The notes under the pieces were generated by a model. The model was not told the DNA's origin. It searched no databases and saw only the letters and a list, made by a program, of their open reading frames with translations. 64,000 nucleotides of DNA from Actinomycetota bacterium (GTDB lineage Bacteria; Actinomycetota; Actinomycetes; Propionibacteriales; Nocardioidaceae), in contig WLJH01000002.1 of NCBI GenBank assembly GCA_009701885.1, positions 124,001-188,000 on the forward strand, in the 5' to 3' direction. Positions 23,127 to 32,935 of this stretch are shown here, in pieces. Numbering within the stretch: position 1 is the first letter of the stretch; every line of letters starts with the position of its first letter. Position numbers and translations under genes: made by a program.

Positions 23127-24727
23127 TGCCGGTCGCGACCGCCCGCACCGTCTCCCTCGACGGCGCCGTGGGGCACCTCGTCACCATCCAGGCCGACGTC
23201 TCGCCGGGACAGGTGCGGGTCGACCTGGTCGGCCGGGTCGACCAGGCGCTCGGCGAGGCGCGCGACCGGGTGCGGATGGCGATCATCAACTCCGAGCTCG
23301 ACTGGCCCGCGACCAAGCGCGTGACCGTGCTGCTCTCGCCGGCCGACCTGCACAAGCGCGGCACCCACCACGACCTCGGCATCGCCCTCGCGGTGCTCGC
23401 GGCCGAGGGGAGCATCGCCCCCGAGCTGCTGGCGCACTGCCTCTTCGTCGGGGAGCTGACCCTCGACGGCAGCCTGCGCAGCGTCCGCGGCGTGCTCCCG
23501 ATGGTGCTGGCCGCCCGCGAGCACGGCATCACCACCGTCGTGGTCCCGGAGCCGCAGGCCGAGGAGGCGATGATGGTGCCCGGCACGACCGTCTTCGGCG
23601 TCCGGTCGCTGGCCCAGGCGATCGCGGTCCTCTCCGGGCAGCCGCTGCCGGAGGCGCCACCGGTCGTCCGCTCGGCCGGCGCCAACCTGCTGCACTGGCG
23701 CGGTTCCACCCGCCACGAGGATGTCGACCTCGCCGACGTCCTGGGCATGGACGACGCCCGCTTCGCACTCGAGGTCGCCGCGGCAGGTGGGCACCACCTG
23801 ATGCTGTCCGGGCCCAAGGGCGCCGGGAAGACCACGCTGGCCGAGCGGATCCCGACGATCCTGCCGGACCTGGCGCCGGAGGAGTCGCTGGAGCTCACCG
23901 CGATCCACTCGCTGGCCGGTGTCCTCGACCCCGGTGCGGGGATGATCGTGCGCCCGCCGTACTCCGCGCCCCACCACGACGCCAGCAAGACCAGCATCGT
24001 GGGCGGCGGCTCCGGCCAGGTCCGTCCGGGCGAGCTGAGCCGCACCCACGCCGGGGTGCTTCTGCTCGACGAGTTCCCGCTCTTCCGCCGTGACGTGATC
24101 GAGGCGCTGCGCGAGCCGCTGGAGAACGGTGAGATCACCGTTGCCCGGGCCGAGGAGCTGGTGACCCTGCCGGCCAGGACGATCCTCGTCGTCGCGGCCA
24201 ACCCCTGCCCCTGCGGCGAGCACCGGCCCGACGTCGGGAAGGACACCTGCCGCTGCAAGCCGGTGGCGCTGCGGGAGTACCGCTCGCGCCTCACCGGCCC
24301 GGTCGCCGACCGGATCGACATCACCCGGCACGTCCAGCCGCTCAGCCCGCACCAGCGGGTCGACCGCTTCGCCGCCCGCGAGGACTCCGCCACCGTCCGG
24401 GCCCGGGTGGAGGCCGCGCGGGCCCGGCAGGCCGAGCGGTACGCCGACACCGGCTGGCGGCTCAACGCGCACGCGACCGGAGTGGCACTGCGCGACCGTT
24501 GGCCGCTCACGGCGTCCGCCACCCGCACCCTCGACGAGCACGTGGTCAAGGGAGCGCTGACCAACCGCGGTGCCGTGCGCGTGCACCGGCTGGCCTGGAC
24601 CGTGCACGACCTGGACCCGTCCTCGACCGGGGCGCCGGGCCCGGCGGCGCTCGACGTCGCCTTGCGACTGCGGCAGGGCCGGCCGCTGCTGGACTCCACC
24701 GTCCGCGGTCGGGAGTGCAGCGCATGA
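23126..24727 (+). CDS. comM: YifB/ComM family AAA+ ATPase (Mg-chelatase-like)
   Basis: A 533-residue protein: N-terminal ChlI/Lon-protease-like domain (about 1-170), then the AAA+ domain with Walker [10 protein letters not shown] (229-237), Walker [10 protein letters not shown], the NPCPCG cysteine motif ([13 protein letters not shown]), and a C-terminal Mg-chelatase lid. In Proteobacteria ComM is a hexameric helicase that promotes branch migration in natural transformation. ATG 23126 shares one base with the yraN stop. The downstream dprA overlap (ATGA) indicates one operon for DNA processing. Confidence 0.94.
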   Translation: MPVATARTVSLDGAVGHLVTIQADVSPGQVRVDLVGRVDQALGEARDRVRMAIINSELDWPATKRVTVLLSPADLHKRGTHHDLGIALAVLAAEGSIAPELLAHCLFVGELTLDGSLRSVRGVLPMVLAAREHGITTVVVPEPQAEEAMMVPGTTVFGVRSLAQAIAVLSGQPLPEAPPVVRSAGANLLHWRGSTRHEDVDLADVLGMDDARFALEVAAAGGHHLMLSGPKGAGKTTLAERIPTILPDLAPEESLELTAIHSLAGVLDPGAGMIVRPPYSAPHHDASKTSIVGGGSGQVRPGELSRTHAGVLLLDEFPLFRRDVIEALREPLENGEITVARAEELVTLPARTILVVAANPCPCGEHRPDVGKDTCRCKPVALREYRSRLTGPVADRIDITRHVQPLSPHQRVDRFAAREDSATVRARVEAARARQAERYADTGWRLNAHATGVALRDRWPLTASATRTLDEHVVKGALTNRGAVRVHRLAWTVHDLDPSSTGAPGPAALDVALRLRQGRPLLDSTVRGRECSA

Positions 24728-25920
24728 GCGCCGTGAGCGGGCGCCGGGTCGACCCGGCGGTGGACGAGGACCGGCTGCACCGGGTGGCGGTCGCGCACCT
24801 GACCGAGCCGGGGGACCCGCGGGTGTCCGGGCTGGTCGACGACCTGGGTGCCGCCGTCGTCCACGACGGGCTGCTCCGCGGCCTGGACCTCGAGGGCCTG
24901 GGCGTCGACGCGGCGGCGCGGATCGGTGCCCTGGAGCCGGAGCGCGCCCTCGAGCAGGCCCACCGCGCCGGGCTCCGGTTCGTCGTCCCCGGCGACTCCG
25001 AGTGGCCTGTCCGGCTCGACGACCTGGTCCGGGCAGCGCCCGTCGGCCGGCACGGCGGCCGGCCCCTGGGGCTGTGGGTGCGCGGACCGCTGGGGCTCGA
25101 CGAGCTGGACGCCTCCGTCGCGCTCGTCGGGGCCCGCGCTGCGACGACATACGGCACCGACACCACGGCCCGCCTCGCGGTCGGCGCGGCGAACGCGGGG
25201 TGGACCGTGGTGTCCGGGGCGGCCTTCGGCATCGACCAGGCCGCCCACCGCGGGGCGATCGCGGGTGGTGGCCGCACGGTCGGGGTGCTCGCGTGCGGTG
25301 CCGACCGGGTCTACCCGCAGGCCCACGCCCGGCTCATCGACCACCTCGCCGAGGAGCACTGCATCGTCTCCGAGACGGTGCCGGGAGGGGCGCCGACCCG
25401 GATCCGGTTCCTCAGCCGCAACCGACTGATCGCTGCGCTCACCCAGGGCACGGTCGTGGTCGAGGCCGCGGTGCGCAGCGGGGCGCTCAACACCGCGAAC
25501 TGGGCCGGCCGCCTGCACCGCCACCTCATGGGCGTCCCGGGCCCGGTCACCAGCGCCCAGTCGGCCGGGGTGCACCAGATGCTGCGGGAGGACGCCGCGC
25601 TGGTGGTGACGCGGTCCGAGGAGCTGCTGGAGACGCTCGCGCCGGCGGGGGAGCGGACCACGAGCCGGGTCCGCGGAGCGGACGGCCCACGGGACCGGCT
25701 GACCCACCGGCAGCGCCAGGTCCTGGAGGCGGTGCCGCTACGACGGCCGGCCGACGACTTCTCGATCGCGGGGACGGCCGGGCTGGCGCCGCTGGAGGTG
25801 CGGGGGACGCTGCTGGTGCTGGCCGAGCAGGGCTACGTGCAGCGCGAGGGCGTGGGGTGGCGCCTCGCCGACGCGGATCCCCGGGCGCCGGGGCAGCCCT
25901 ACCTAGACTCGACCGGGTGA
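24724..25920 (+). CDS. dprA: DNA-processing protein DprA
   Basis: DprA protects incoming single-stranded DNA and loads RecA during transformation. The 398-residue protein has an N-terminal helical region, the Rossmann-like core with [31 protein letters not shown] and [12 protein letters not shown], then [22 protein letters not shown], and a C-terminal winged-helix-like domain from about 320. The frame is open upstream within comM, but the ATGA overlap marks the start. All core motifs are intact. Confidence 0.95.
   Translation: MSAVSGRRVDPAVDEDRLHRVAVAHLTEPGDPRVSGLVDDLGAAVVHDGLLRGLDLEGLGVDAAARIGALEPERALEQAHRAGLRFVVPGDSEWPVRLDDLVRAAPVGRHGGRPLGLWVRGPLGLDELDASVALVGARAATTYGTDTTARLAVGAANAGWTVVSGAAFGIDQAAHRGAIAGGGRTVGVLACGADRVYPQAHARLIDHLAEEHCIVSETVPGGAPTRIRFLSRNRLIAALTQGTVVVEAAVRSGALNTANWAGRLHRHLMGVPGPVTSAQSAGVHQMLREDAALVVTRSEELLETLAPAGERTTSRVRGADGPRDRLTHRQRQVLEAVPLRRPADDFSIAGTAGLAPLEVRGTLLVLAEQGYVQREGVGWRLADADPRAPGQPYLDSTG
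25904..25909 (+). promoter_or_regulatory. -10 element for xerC within the dprA end
   Basis: TAGACT (TANNNT) is 7 nt before GTG 25917, overlapping the last dprA codons. It suggests an extra leaderless xerC transcript. Confidence 0.45.
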
Positions 25921-26858
25921 GCGAGGAGGCATCGACGACCGACGTGCTCCCCGCCGCGTTCACCCAGGTCCTGGCCGACTACCGCCGCCACCTCGAGGCC
26001 GAGCGGGACCTCTCGGCCCACAGCGTGCGGGCCTACCTCACCGACGTGGGGAGCCTGCTCGAGCACGCGCGCCGGCTCGGCCACACGCAGCTGGACACCC
26101 TCGAGCTTCGGACCCTGCGCAGCTGGCTGGCCCAGCAGCAGTCGCTGGGTCGCAGCCGTACGACGCTGGCCCGGCGCGCCACGGCAGCCCGGGTCTTCAC
26201 CGCCTGGCTCGCCCGCACCGGACGCGTGCCGGCCGACCCCGGCTCCAGCCTGGCCAGCCCGCGAGCGCACCGGGTGCTGCCTCCCGTCCTGCGCAAGGAC
26301 GAGGCCGAGGCCCTGGTCCACGCGGCCGCGGAGCACGCCGACGACGGCAGCCCGCTCGGGCTGCGGGACGTCGCGGTGCTCGAGCTGCTCTACGCCACAG
26401 GGGTGCGCGTGGGGGAGCTGTGCGGTCTCGACGTCGACGACCTCGACACCGAACGGCACGTCCTGCGCGTGCTCGGCAAGGGGCGCAGGGAACGCACCGT
26501 GCCCTACGGACGACCCGCCGACCTCGCCCTCCGGCTGTGGCTGCGCCGTGGCCGTCCCGCACTGCTCGCCCCGCACTCCGGCCCGGCGCTCTTCCTTGGT
26601 GCCCGGGGCGGTCGCCTGGACCCCCGGACCGTGCGCACCCTGGTGCACCGACGGATCGCCGAGGTCCCGGGCGCCCCCGACATCGGGCCGCACGGGCTGC
26701 GGCACACGGCCGCGACCCACCTGCTCGAGGGTGGTGCGGACCTGCGCTCGGTCCAGGAGCTGCTGGGCCACGCCTCGCTGGCCACGACCCAGCTCTACAC
26801 CCATGTGACGACCGACCGGCTGCGTCGCGCCTACCAGCAGGCCCACCCCCGCGCCTGA
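25917..26858 (+). CDS. xerC: Tyrosine recombinase XerC
   Basis: XerC/XerD recombinases resolve chromosome dimers at dif. The 313-residue protein has the N-terminal core-binding SAM-like domain (about 10-100) and a catalytic domain with all active residues: Arg164 (TGVRVGEL), Lys in the beta-hairpin [11 protein letters not shown], His259-x-x-Arg262 (HGLRH), His285 (LGHA) and nucleophile Tyr294 (TTQLYTHV). GTG 25917 overlaps the dprA stop. The position in the comM-dprA-xerC block marks it as housekeeping rather than phage-derived. Confidence 0.93.
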   Translation: MSEEASTTDVLPAAFTQVLADYRRHLEAERDLSAHSVRAYLTDVGSLLEHARRLGHTQLDTLELRTLRSWLAQQQSLGRSRTTLARRATAARVFTAWLARTGRVPADPGSSLASPRAHRVLPPVLRKDEAEALVHAAAEHADDGSPLGLRDVAVLELLYATGVRVGELCGLDVDDLDTERHVLRVLGKGRRERTVPYGRPADLALRLWLRRGRPALLAPHSGPALFLGARGGRLDPRTVRTLVHRRIAEVPGAPDIGPHGLRHTAATHLLEGGADLRSVQELLGHASLATTQLYTHVTTDRLRRAYQQAHPRA

Positions 26859-27008
26859 GGGCTGGCGGGCAGGACTCCCGCTCCTGACGACCCGGCGTCG
26901 CGCGCGGTGTGCCCGCCGGGCGTCCACAGGCCGCGGCTCCGCCCGTGCCGTCCCCAAGGGCGCTCGCGGTGCCGGACGTGGGTGGTCGCCGGAGGAGAGC
27001 CTCGTCGA

Positions 27009-27647
27009 ATGCGCTCCCTGCTGACCGTCCTCCTCGTCCTGTCCCTCCTCGGCGCGCCGGCCACCGCCGCACCTCCCGACGTCGGCCGAGAGGGCGCTCT
27101 CCCCGCTGCCGGGGTGGCGACGGACGGTGCCACCGACCCGGTGGGCACCTGGCCGCTGCACCCGGATCCTCCGGTGGTCCACGGGTTCGACCCGCCCTCC
27201 AGCCCCTGGGGCGCCGGTCACCGCGGGGTGGACCTGCTGGGCCGACCAGGCCAGCCGGTCCGCTCGGCCCTCCCGGGCACCGTCTCGTACGCCGGGGTCC
27301 TGGCGGGTCGCGGGGTCGTGGTCGTCTCCCACGGGGCCACCCGCACGACCTACCAGCCCGTTGCGGCGGCCGCCGACCTGGCCGTGGGCGACCCGGTCGG
27401 GGCCGGGGAGCGGCTGGGCGTGCTGGAGGCGGCCGGGTCGCACTGCGCTCCCCGCAGCTGCCTGCACTGGGGCTGGCTCGAGGGCACGACGTACCTCGAC
27501 CCCCTGCGCCTGGTCGGGCTCGGGCCGGTCCGGCTGCTGCCGTTCCTGGGGGAGGGGACGGCCCCGGCCGGCGTCCCGGCCCGAGCGACCCGGCCCGTGG
27601 CCGTACTGCCACTGCTGCCGACACCGCCCGTGCCGTCCTGGTGGTGA
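27009..27647 (+). CDS. Secreted M23 family peptidase
   Basis: A 212-residue protein with a Sec signal peptide (MRSLLTVLLVLSLLGAPATA, cleavage about residue 21). An M23/LytM domain follows, with zinc ligands His71 and Asp75 in HRGVDLLG and His153 in LHWGW; a further His in VVVVSHG (about 110) is present. M23 enzymes cleave peptidoglycan cross-bridges. The ATG at 27009 follows GGAGGAGA; an in-frame upstream start would add an Arg/Pro-rich stretch that breaks the signal peptide. It stands just before rpsB, as in other actinobacteria, and is followed by a strong hairpin. Confidence 0.87.
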   Translation: MRSLLTVLLVLSLLGAPATAAPPDVGREGALPAAGVATDGATDPVGTWPLHPDPPVVHGFDPPSSPWGAGHRGVDLLGRPGQPVRSALPGTVSYAGVLAGRGVVVVSHGATRTTYQPVAAAADLAVGDPVGAGERLGVLEAAGSHCAPRSCLHWGWLEGTTYLDPLRLVGLGPVRLLPFLGEGTAPAGVPARATRPVAVLPLLPTPPVPSWW

Positions 27648-27667
27648 CCGACCGCCCCGAGGAGCGA

Positions 27668-27709
27668 GGCCGAGCGGGCAGCTCTTCGCACACTCCTGCC
27701 CGCTCGGCC
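27668..27709 (+). terminator. Hairpin terminator after the M23 peptidase gene
   Basis: Perfect 14-bp stem: GGCCGAGCGGGCAG (27668-27681) with its complement at 27696-27709, loop of 14 nt. No U-tract. A second copy of the right arm lies at 27738-27751. Confidence 0.65.
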
Positions 27710-27752
27710 GCACCGAACGGGCATGACGTGGAAAAGTCCTGCCCGCTCGGCC
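27694..27752 (+). repeat. 16-nt direct repeat downstream of the M23 gene
   Basis: TCCTGCCCGCTCGGCC occurs at 27694-27709 and again at 27737-27752. Both copies contain the complement of the terminator left arm at 27668-27681, so the left arm has two possible partners. Confidence 0.6.
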
Positions 27753-27776
27753 CAGGCGGCGACCACGGCCGCCGGA

Positions 27777-28073
27777 TTGGCGGTGCGAGTCGCCCACGGC
27801 GTACGCTGGCCGACGCAGTCCTCAGGGATTGACTTCGCACGTCTGCAGACCACGACGTCCCGCCTCTCCGGCAGGGCGACCACCCGTGGGCGCCGACTCC
27901 CGGTCCCGGTCCTCCGGGTGGGGTCGCGCGTGGGCGTCAGGGCGAGCCGGCACCCGTCGGTGAGCAGCAACTGGAAACCAACCGGATCCACACCGGTGCG
28001 TCCTGGTCCGCCGCGAGGCGGGCTGCCAAGGTCGCGCGCACGGTGGCGGGCCCACCACAGGAGAGAACCCCTC
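27777..28073 (+). promoter_or_regulatory. Candidate rpsB promoter and long leader
   Basis: The 426-nt gap between the M23 gene and rpsB holds no gene that I can support. TTGGCG (27777-27782) and TACGCT (27802-27807) are a -35/-10-like pair with a 19-nt spacer, longer than ideal. Transcription from there would give a leader of about 260 nt. It contains a CCGCC-GCGA-GGCGG tetraloop hairpin (28008-28021) and ends with CAGGAGAG before ATG 28074. The promoter is tentative. Confidence 0.4.
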
Positions 28074-29030
28074 ATGGCAGTCGTGACCATGCGCCAGCTC
28101 CTCGAGAGCGGCGTCCACTTCGGACACCAGACCCGTCGCTGGAACCCGAAGATGAAGCGCTTCATCATGACCGAGCGCAACGGCATCTACATCATCGACC
28201 TGCAGCAGTCGCTGTCCTACATCGATCGCTCGTACGCCTTCATCAAGGAGACCGTCGCCAAGGGCGGCACCGTGATGTTCGTGGGCACCAAGAAGCAGGC
28301 CCAGGAGGCGATCGCCGAGCAGGCGACCCGCGTCGGGATGCCCTACGTCAACCAGCGCTGGCTGGGCGGCATGCTCACCAACTTCCAGACCGTGCACCAG
28401 CGGATCAACCGCCTCAAGGAGCTCGACCTCGTCGACTTCGACGACGTCGCGGGCTCCGGTCGCACCAAGAAGGAGCTCCTGCAGATGAAGCGGGAGCGCG
28501 ACAAGCTCGACAAGACCCTGGGCGGCATCCGCGAGATGAGCCGCACCCCCTCCGCGGTGTGGATCGTCGACACCAAGAAGGAGCACCTCGCCGTCGAGGA
28601 GGCCCGCAAGCTCCGGATCCCGATCATCGGCATCCTGGACACCAACTGCGACCCCGACGAGGTCGACTTCCCGATCCCGGGCAACGACGACGCGATCCGC
28701 GCGGTCGGCCTGCTGACCCGCGTGGTCGCCGACGCCGTCGCGGAGGGCCTCATCGCCCGCTCGGGTGCCGGCGCCAAGACCGAGGGTGCCGAGAACGGTG
28801 CCGCGGAGCCGCTGGCCGAGTGGGAGCGCGAGCTCCTCGCCGGTGACGCCGAGAAGGCCGCCGAGACCGCGACCTCCGCCGAGGGCGAGGCCGCGTCCGA
28901 GGCGACCGGTGCCTCCTCCGAGGCCGCCGCGTCCGATGCCGCCGCCGAGGCCGCTGCCCCCGAGGCTGCTGAGGCCGCCGAGTCCGCGGAGGCCGCCGAG
29001 GCGCCCGCCGCCGACGAGGCCAAGGCCTGA
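28074..29030 (+). CDS. rpsB: 30S ribosomal protein uS2
   Basis: A 318-residue uS2: the standard domain (residues 1 to about 240, starting [23 protein letters not shown]) with [14 protein letters not shown] and [23 protein letters not shown] tail of nearly 80 residues made almost only of Ala, Glu, Ser and Asp follows. E. coli S2 has 241 residues. The tail parallels that of bS16 in this window. Followed by tsf after 48 nt, the universal rpsB-tsf order. Confidence 0.96.
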   Translation: MAVVTMRQLLESGVHFGHQTRRWNPKMKRFIMTERNGIYIIDLQQSLSYIDRSYAFIKETVAKGGTVMFVGTKKQAQEAIAEQATRVGMPYVNQRWLGGMLTNFQTVHQRINRLKELDLVDFDDVAGSGRTKKELLQMKRERDKLDKTLGGIREMSRTPSAVWIVDTKKEHLAVEEARKLRIPIIGILDTNCDPDEVDFPIPGNDDAIRAVGLLTRVVADAVAEGLIARSGAGAKTEGAENGAAEPLAEWERELLAGDAEKAAETATSAEGEAASEATGASSEAAASDAAAEAAAPEAAEAAESAEAAEAPAADEAKA

Positions 29031-29078
29031 CGGTCCCGCCCGCCCTTTCCACTCACGACGCAAGGACGACGAGTACAC

Positions 29079-29888
29079 ATGGCATACACCGCTGCCGACG
29101 TGAAGAAGCTCCGCGAGCTCACCCAGGCCGGGATGATGGACTGCAAGAAGGCCCTCGACGAGTCCGAGGGTGACTTCGACAAGGCCGTCGAGCTGCTCCG
29201 GGTCAAGGGCGCGGCCAAGGCTGCCGCCCGCGCCGCCGAGCGTGAGGCCTCGGCCGGTCTGGTCGCTGCCTCCGGCAACGCCCTGATCAGCCTGCGGGCC
29301 GAGACCGACTTCGTGGCCAAGAACGAGGCGTTCATCAACGCCGCCCAGCAGATCGCCGACGCCGCCGACGCCCACAAGGTCGGCGACGCCGAGGCCCTCA
29401 AGGCCGTCTCCCTCGGTGACTCCACCGTGGGCGAGACCGTCGAGGAGCTCGCCCGCACCATCGGGGAGAAGATCGAGCTCGGCGAGGTCGCCTACTTCGA
29501 GGGCAACACCACGGTCTACCTGCACAAGAAGGCCTCCGACCTGCCCCCGACCCTCGGCGTGCTCGTCGAGTACGAGGGCGACGAGGCCGCCGCCCGCCAG
29601 GCCGCGCAGCAGGCTGCCGCCCTCAAGGCGCAGTACCTCACCAGCGACCAGGTCCCGGCCGACGTCGTGGAGGCCGAGAAGGACGTGCTGACCAAGAAGA
29701 CGCTCGAGGAGGGCAAGCCCGAGGCTGCCGTCACCAAGATCGTCGAGGGTCGCATCAACGCCTTCTTCAAGGAGATCGTGCTCCTGGACCAGGAGTCGGT
29801 CTTCGAGGCCAAGAAGTCGGTCAAGCAGGTCCTGGACGCCGCCGGCACCACGGTCACCCGCTTCGCCCGCTTCGAGGTCGGCGCCTGA
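29079..29888 (+). CDS. tsf: Elongation factor Ts
   Basis: EF-Ts recycles EF-Tu by GDP exchange. The 269-residue protein contains the UBA-like N-terminal domain with [23 protein letters not shown], the conserved core [13 protein letters not shown] and the dimerisation region [17 protein letters not shown] 29079 follows a GAGTACAC context about 48 nt after rpsB. A strong hairpin separates it from pyrH. Confidence 0.97.
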   Translation: MAYTAADVKKLRELTQAGMMDCKKALDESEGDFDKAVELLRVKGAAKAAARAAEREASAGLVAASGNALISLRAETDFVAKNEAFINAAQQIADAADAHKVGDAEALKAVSLGDSTVGETVEELARTIGEKIELGEVAYFEGNTTVYLHKKASDLPPTLGVLVEYEGDEAAARQAAQQAAALKAQYLTSDQVPADVVEAEKDVLTKKTLEEGKPEAAVTKIVEGRINAFFKEIVLLDQESVFEAKKSVKQVLDAAGTTVTRFARFEVGA

Positions 29889-29988
29889 CCCGCTCCACCC
29901 GCAGCACTGCACCACCCGACCAGCCCCACCTGACCAGCCAGGGCTGCTCATGACGCTCGCGATCCGCTAGGTTCGCGTGGACGTCGAA

Positions 29989-30040
29989 GGAGGCCGGTCC
30001 GCTTGAATCCCCACCACAGGTCGAGCGGACCGGCCTCCTC
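29989..30040 (+). terminator. Hairpin terminator between tsf and pyrH
   Basis: A perfect 16-bp stem (29989-30004 with 30025-30040; core GGAGGCCGGTCCGCT) with a 20-nt loop. No long U-tract follows. It isolates rpsB-tsf from pyrH-frr-cdsA. Confidence 0.7.
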
Positions 30041-30079
30041 GCACGTCCGGCCGCCCACTCCCTCTCGGAAGGACGCACC

Positions 30080-30793
30080 ATGACCCAGTACCAGCGTGTG
30101 CTGCTCAAGCTCTCCGGGGAGGTCTTCGGCGGCGGACGGGTCGGCGTCGACCCCGACGTCGTCAACACCATCGCCCGCGACGTCGCCGAGGTGGTGCGCA
30201 GCGGCGTCCAGGTCGCGATCGTCACCGGCGGCGGCAACTTCTTCCGCGGCGCCGAGCTGCAGCAGCGCGGCATGGACCGGGTCCGCGCCGACTACATGGG
30301 GATGCTCGGCATCGTCATGAACTGCCTCGCCCTGCAGGACTTCCTGGAGAAGCTCGGCGTCGAGACCCGCGTCCAGACCGCGATCACCATGGGCCAGGTC
30401 GCCGAGCCCTACGTCCCGCGCCGCGCCATCCGGCACATGGAGAAGGGCCGGGTCGTCATCTTCGGCGCTGGCATGGGCATGCCCTTCTTCTCCACCGACA
30501 CCGTGGCGGTCCAGCGGGCGCTGGAGAGCCGCTGCGACGCGGTCTTCTTCGCCAAGAGCGGGGTCGACGGGGTCTACGACGCCGACCCCCGCAAGGACCC
30601 CCACGCGAAGAAGTACGACCGGATCACCTTCGACGAGGCCATCGGCAAGGGCCTGGCCGTCGTCGACCAGACCGCCTTCACCCTCTGCGCGGAGAACAAG
30701 CTGCCGATGGTCGTGTTCGGCATGGAGCCGGAGGGCAACATCCCGCGCGTGCTCAAGGGTGAGAGGATCGGGACGCTCGTCGAGGCCGGCTGA
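30080..30793 (+). CDS. pyrH: UMP kinase
   Basis: UMP kinase phosphorylates UMP to UDP; the bacterial enzyme is a hexamer of the amino-acid-kinase fold. The 237-residue protein has the N-terminal [11 protein letters not shown] motif, [11 protein letters not shown] and the [20 protein letters not shown] loop. ATG 30080 follows GGAAGG. It lies downstream of a terminator-like hairpin and upstream of frr with an 80-nt gap, the normal order. Confidence 0.97.
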   Translation: MTQYQRVLLKLSGEVFGGGRVGVDPDVVNTIARDVAEVVRSGVQVAIVTGGGNFFRGAELQQRGMDRVRADYMGMLGIVMNCLALQDFLEKLGVETRVQTAITMGQVAEPYVPRRAIRHMEKGRVVIFGAGMGMPFFSTDTVAVQRALESRCDAVFFAKSGVDGVYDADPRKDPHAKKYDRITFDEAIGKGLAVVDQTAFTLCAENKLPMVVFGMEPEGNIPRVLKGERIGTLVEAG

Positions 30794-30873
30794 GCCCGGA
30801 GCGACGACCCCCACGCGCCACACCAGCACCACGACGTACGACGCAGCGAGACGACAGGACCAGGAGCCCCACG

Positions 30874-31431
30874 GTGATCAACGACATCCTCAACGAGGCC
30901 GACAGCAAGATGGACAAGTCGGTCGACTCCACCCGCGAGGAGTTCGCCGCGATCCGCGCGGGCCGCGCCAACCCCTCGGTCTTCAACAAGATCGTCGTGG
31001 ACTACTACGGCAGCCCCACCCCGTTGCAGCAGCTCGCCTCCTTCACCACCCCCGAGGCGCGCGTCATCATCATCGCGCCCTACGACCAGGGCGCGACCAA
31101 GAACATCGAGCGCGCGATCCGCGACTCCGACCTGGGCGTCAACCCGACCGACGACGGCAAGGTCCTGCGTTGCGTCTTCCCCGAGCTGACCGAGGAGCGC
31201 CGCAAGGAGTTCATCAAGGTCGCCCGGGCCAAGGCCGAGGACGGCCGGGTCGCCGTGCGCAACCTGCGCCGCACCGCCAAGCAGAACCTCGAGAAGCTCG
31301 AGAAGGACGGCGAGGTCGGCAAGGACGACGTCACCGGCGCCGAGAAGAAGCTCGACTCGATCACCAAGAAGCACACCGACTCCATCGACGAGATGCTGAA
31401 GAACAAGGAGGCCGAGCTGCTGGAGGTCTGA
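30874..31431 (+). CDS. frr: Ribosome recycling factor
   Basis: RRF with EF-G splits post-termination ribosomes. The 185-residue protein has the three-helix bundle and inserted domain, with REEFAAIRAGRANPSVFNKI and DLGVNPTDDGKVLRCVFPELTEERRKE. GTG 30874 is preceded by CCAGGAG. Length and motifs are typical. Confidence 0.96.
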   Translation: MINDILNEADSKMDKSVDSTREEFAAIRAGRANPSVFNKIVVDYYGSPTPLQQLASFTTPEARVIIIAPYDQGATKNIERAIRDSDLGVNPTDDGKVLRCVFPELTEERRKEFIKVARAKAEDGRVAVRNLRRTAKQNLEKLEKDGEVGKDDVTGAEKKLDSITKKHTDSIDEMLKNKEAELLEV

Positions 31432-31454
31432 GGACCTCCCGCTCGCTCGCCACG

Positions 31455-32339
31455 ATGGCCGCCCCCACCCCGACGGGACAGCCCACACCGACCAAGGACC
31501 ACGGTCGGGCAGGTCGCGACCTCAAGGCCGCGGTCGGCTCGGCCGTCGTCCTGCTCGGCTCGATCGCCGCCTCGCTGCTGTTCTTCAAGGCCGCCTTCAT
31601 GGTCATCGTGGCCGCCGCGGTGTGCGTCGCGGTCTGGGAGCTCGGCCGCGGCTTCGCCGTGAAGGGGATCGATCTGCCCGAGGAGCCGCTCATGGTGGGC
31701 GGGGTCTCGATGGTGGTCGTGGCCTACCTCTTCGGCTCCGACGCCCTCGTCACGGCCACGGCGGTCACCGGCCTGGTCACGATGCTGTGGCTGCTGCGCC
31801 GGGGGATCGAGGGCTACGTCCAGAACGCCACCGCCTCGCTGTTCACCCTCGTCTACGTCCCCTTCCTGGGCTCGTTCGTGGCGCTGCTGCTGGCCGAGGG
31901 CGGTCTGGACGGCAGCGGCCTGGACGACGACGGCGTGCGCGGCATCATCGTCTTCATCCTCGTCACCATCGCCTCCGACATCGGCGGGTACGTCGCCGGG
32001 GTCCTCTTCGGCAAGCACCCGATGGCCCCGGTCATCTCGCCGAAGAAGTCGTGGGAGGGCTTCGCCGGCTCCCTGGTGTTCACCGTCGCCGGCGGCATCG
32101 GCCTCGTGGTCTGGCTGCTCGAGGGCGACTGGTGGGTCGGGGTCGCGCTCGGCCTGATCGCCGTGGTGATGGCGACCCTCGGCGACCTGTGCGAGTCGGT
32201 GATCAAGCGCGACCTCGGCATCAAGGACATGAGCCAGGTCATCCCCGGCCACGGCGGCCTGATGGACCGGCTCGACTCGCTGCTCGCCACGATCGCGCCG
32301 ATCTGGCTGCTGCTCCACCACCTCGTCTTCGCCTCCTGA
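31455..32339 (+). CDS. cdsA: Phosphatidate cytidylyltransferase
   Basis: CdsA makes CDP-diacylglycerol from phosphatidate and CTP, the branch point of phospholipid synthesis. The 294-residue integral membrane protein has about 8 transmembrane helices and the family signature: SDIGGYVAGVLFGKHPM, SPKKSWEGF, then KRDLGIKDMSQVIPGHGGLMDR. ATG 31455 is 23 nt after frr. The frame is open upstream but homology begins here. A histidine phosphatase starts one base after its stop. Confidence 0.94.
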   Translation: MAAPTPTGQPTPTKDHGRAGRDLKAAVGSAVVLLGSIAASLLFFKAAFMVIVAAAVCVAVWELGRGFAVKGIDLPEEPLMVGGVSMVVVAYLFGSDALVTATAVTGLVTMLWLLRRGIEGYVQNATASLFTLVYVPFLGSFVALLLAEGGLDGSGLDDDGVRGIIVFILVTIASDIGGYVAGVLFGKHPMAPVISPKKSWEGFAGSLVFTVAGGIGLVVWLLEGDWWVGVALGLIAVVMATLGDLCESVIKRDLGIKDMSQVIPGHGGLMDRLDSLLATIAPIWLLLHHLVFAS

Positions 32340-32340
32340 C

Positions 32341-32847
32341 ATGACCGTCCACCTCGTCCGGCACGGCCGTTCCCTGCCCGAGCCCACCCGCCCCGCGAGC
32401 GAGTGGCAGCTGGACCCCGCCGGGTACGACGACGTGTGGGCGCTGCGCGACCGGCTGCCCGCCGCGGCCGCGTGGGCCTGCTCGCCCGAGCCCAAGGCGC
32501 TCGCGACGGCCGAGCTGCTCACCGACGGCGAGATCGGCGTCGTGCCGGACCTGCGCGAGCACGAGCGTGCCGCCGGCTGGCTCGAGGACTTCCCCGACGT
32601 GGTCGCGCGCGCCTTCGCCGACCCCGCCCGCCCGGCCACCGCCGGCTGGGAGCCACTCCAGCACTGCGCGGACCGGGTCGTCCCCGCCGTACGACGCCTG
32701 GTGGAGGTGCACGAGGGGCAGGACCTCGTGCTGGTCGGCCACGGGACGGCCTGGACGCTCGCGCTCGCGGCGCTCACCGGCGCCGAGCCCGACCTGGACC
32801 GGTGGGCCGCGCTGCGGATGCCGGACGTCTGGACCGTCGAGGTCTGA
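32341..32847 (+). CDS. Histidine phosphatase superfamily protein
   Basis: A 168-residue phosphoglycerate-mutase-like enzyme: LVRHG near the N-terminus provides the phospho-accepting His8, and LVGHGTAW provides the second catalytic His. The middle contains the expected acidic helix region (DLREHERAAGWL). The substrate is unknown. It begins one nucleotide after the cdsA stop, so it is translationally coupled to phospholipid synthesis, which may or may not be meaningful. Confidence 0.82.
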   Translation: MTVHLVRHGRSLPEPTRPASEWQLDPAGYDDVWALRDRLPAAAAWACSPEPKALATAELLTDGEIGVVPDLREHERAAGWLEDFPDVVARAFADPARPATAGWEPLQHCADRVVPAVRRLVEVHEGQDLVLVGHGTAWTLALAALTGAEPDLDRWAALRMPDVWTVEV

Positions 32848-32935
32848 GCCTGCTGCTCGGATCGGGCCGGCCGCCCGCCACGCCCGTCCGGCGCGTACCC
32901 GCGTACGGACCCCCGGCACGGGGCATGCTGGCCCC

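Noticed and set aside
25917..26858. Tyrosine recombinase as part of a mobile element
   Set aside because: It overlaps dprA and sits in the conserved comM-dprA-xerC-rpsB order, so it is the housekeeping XerC.
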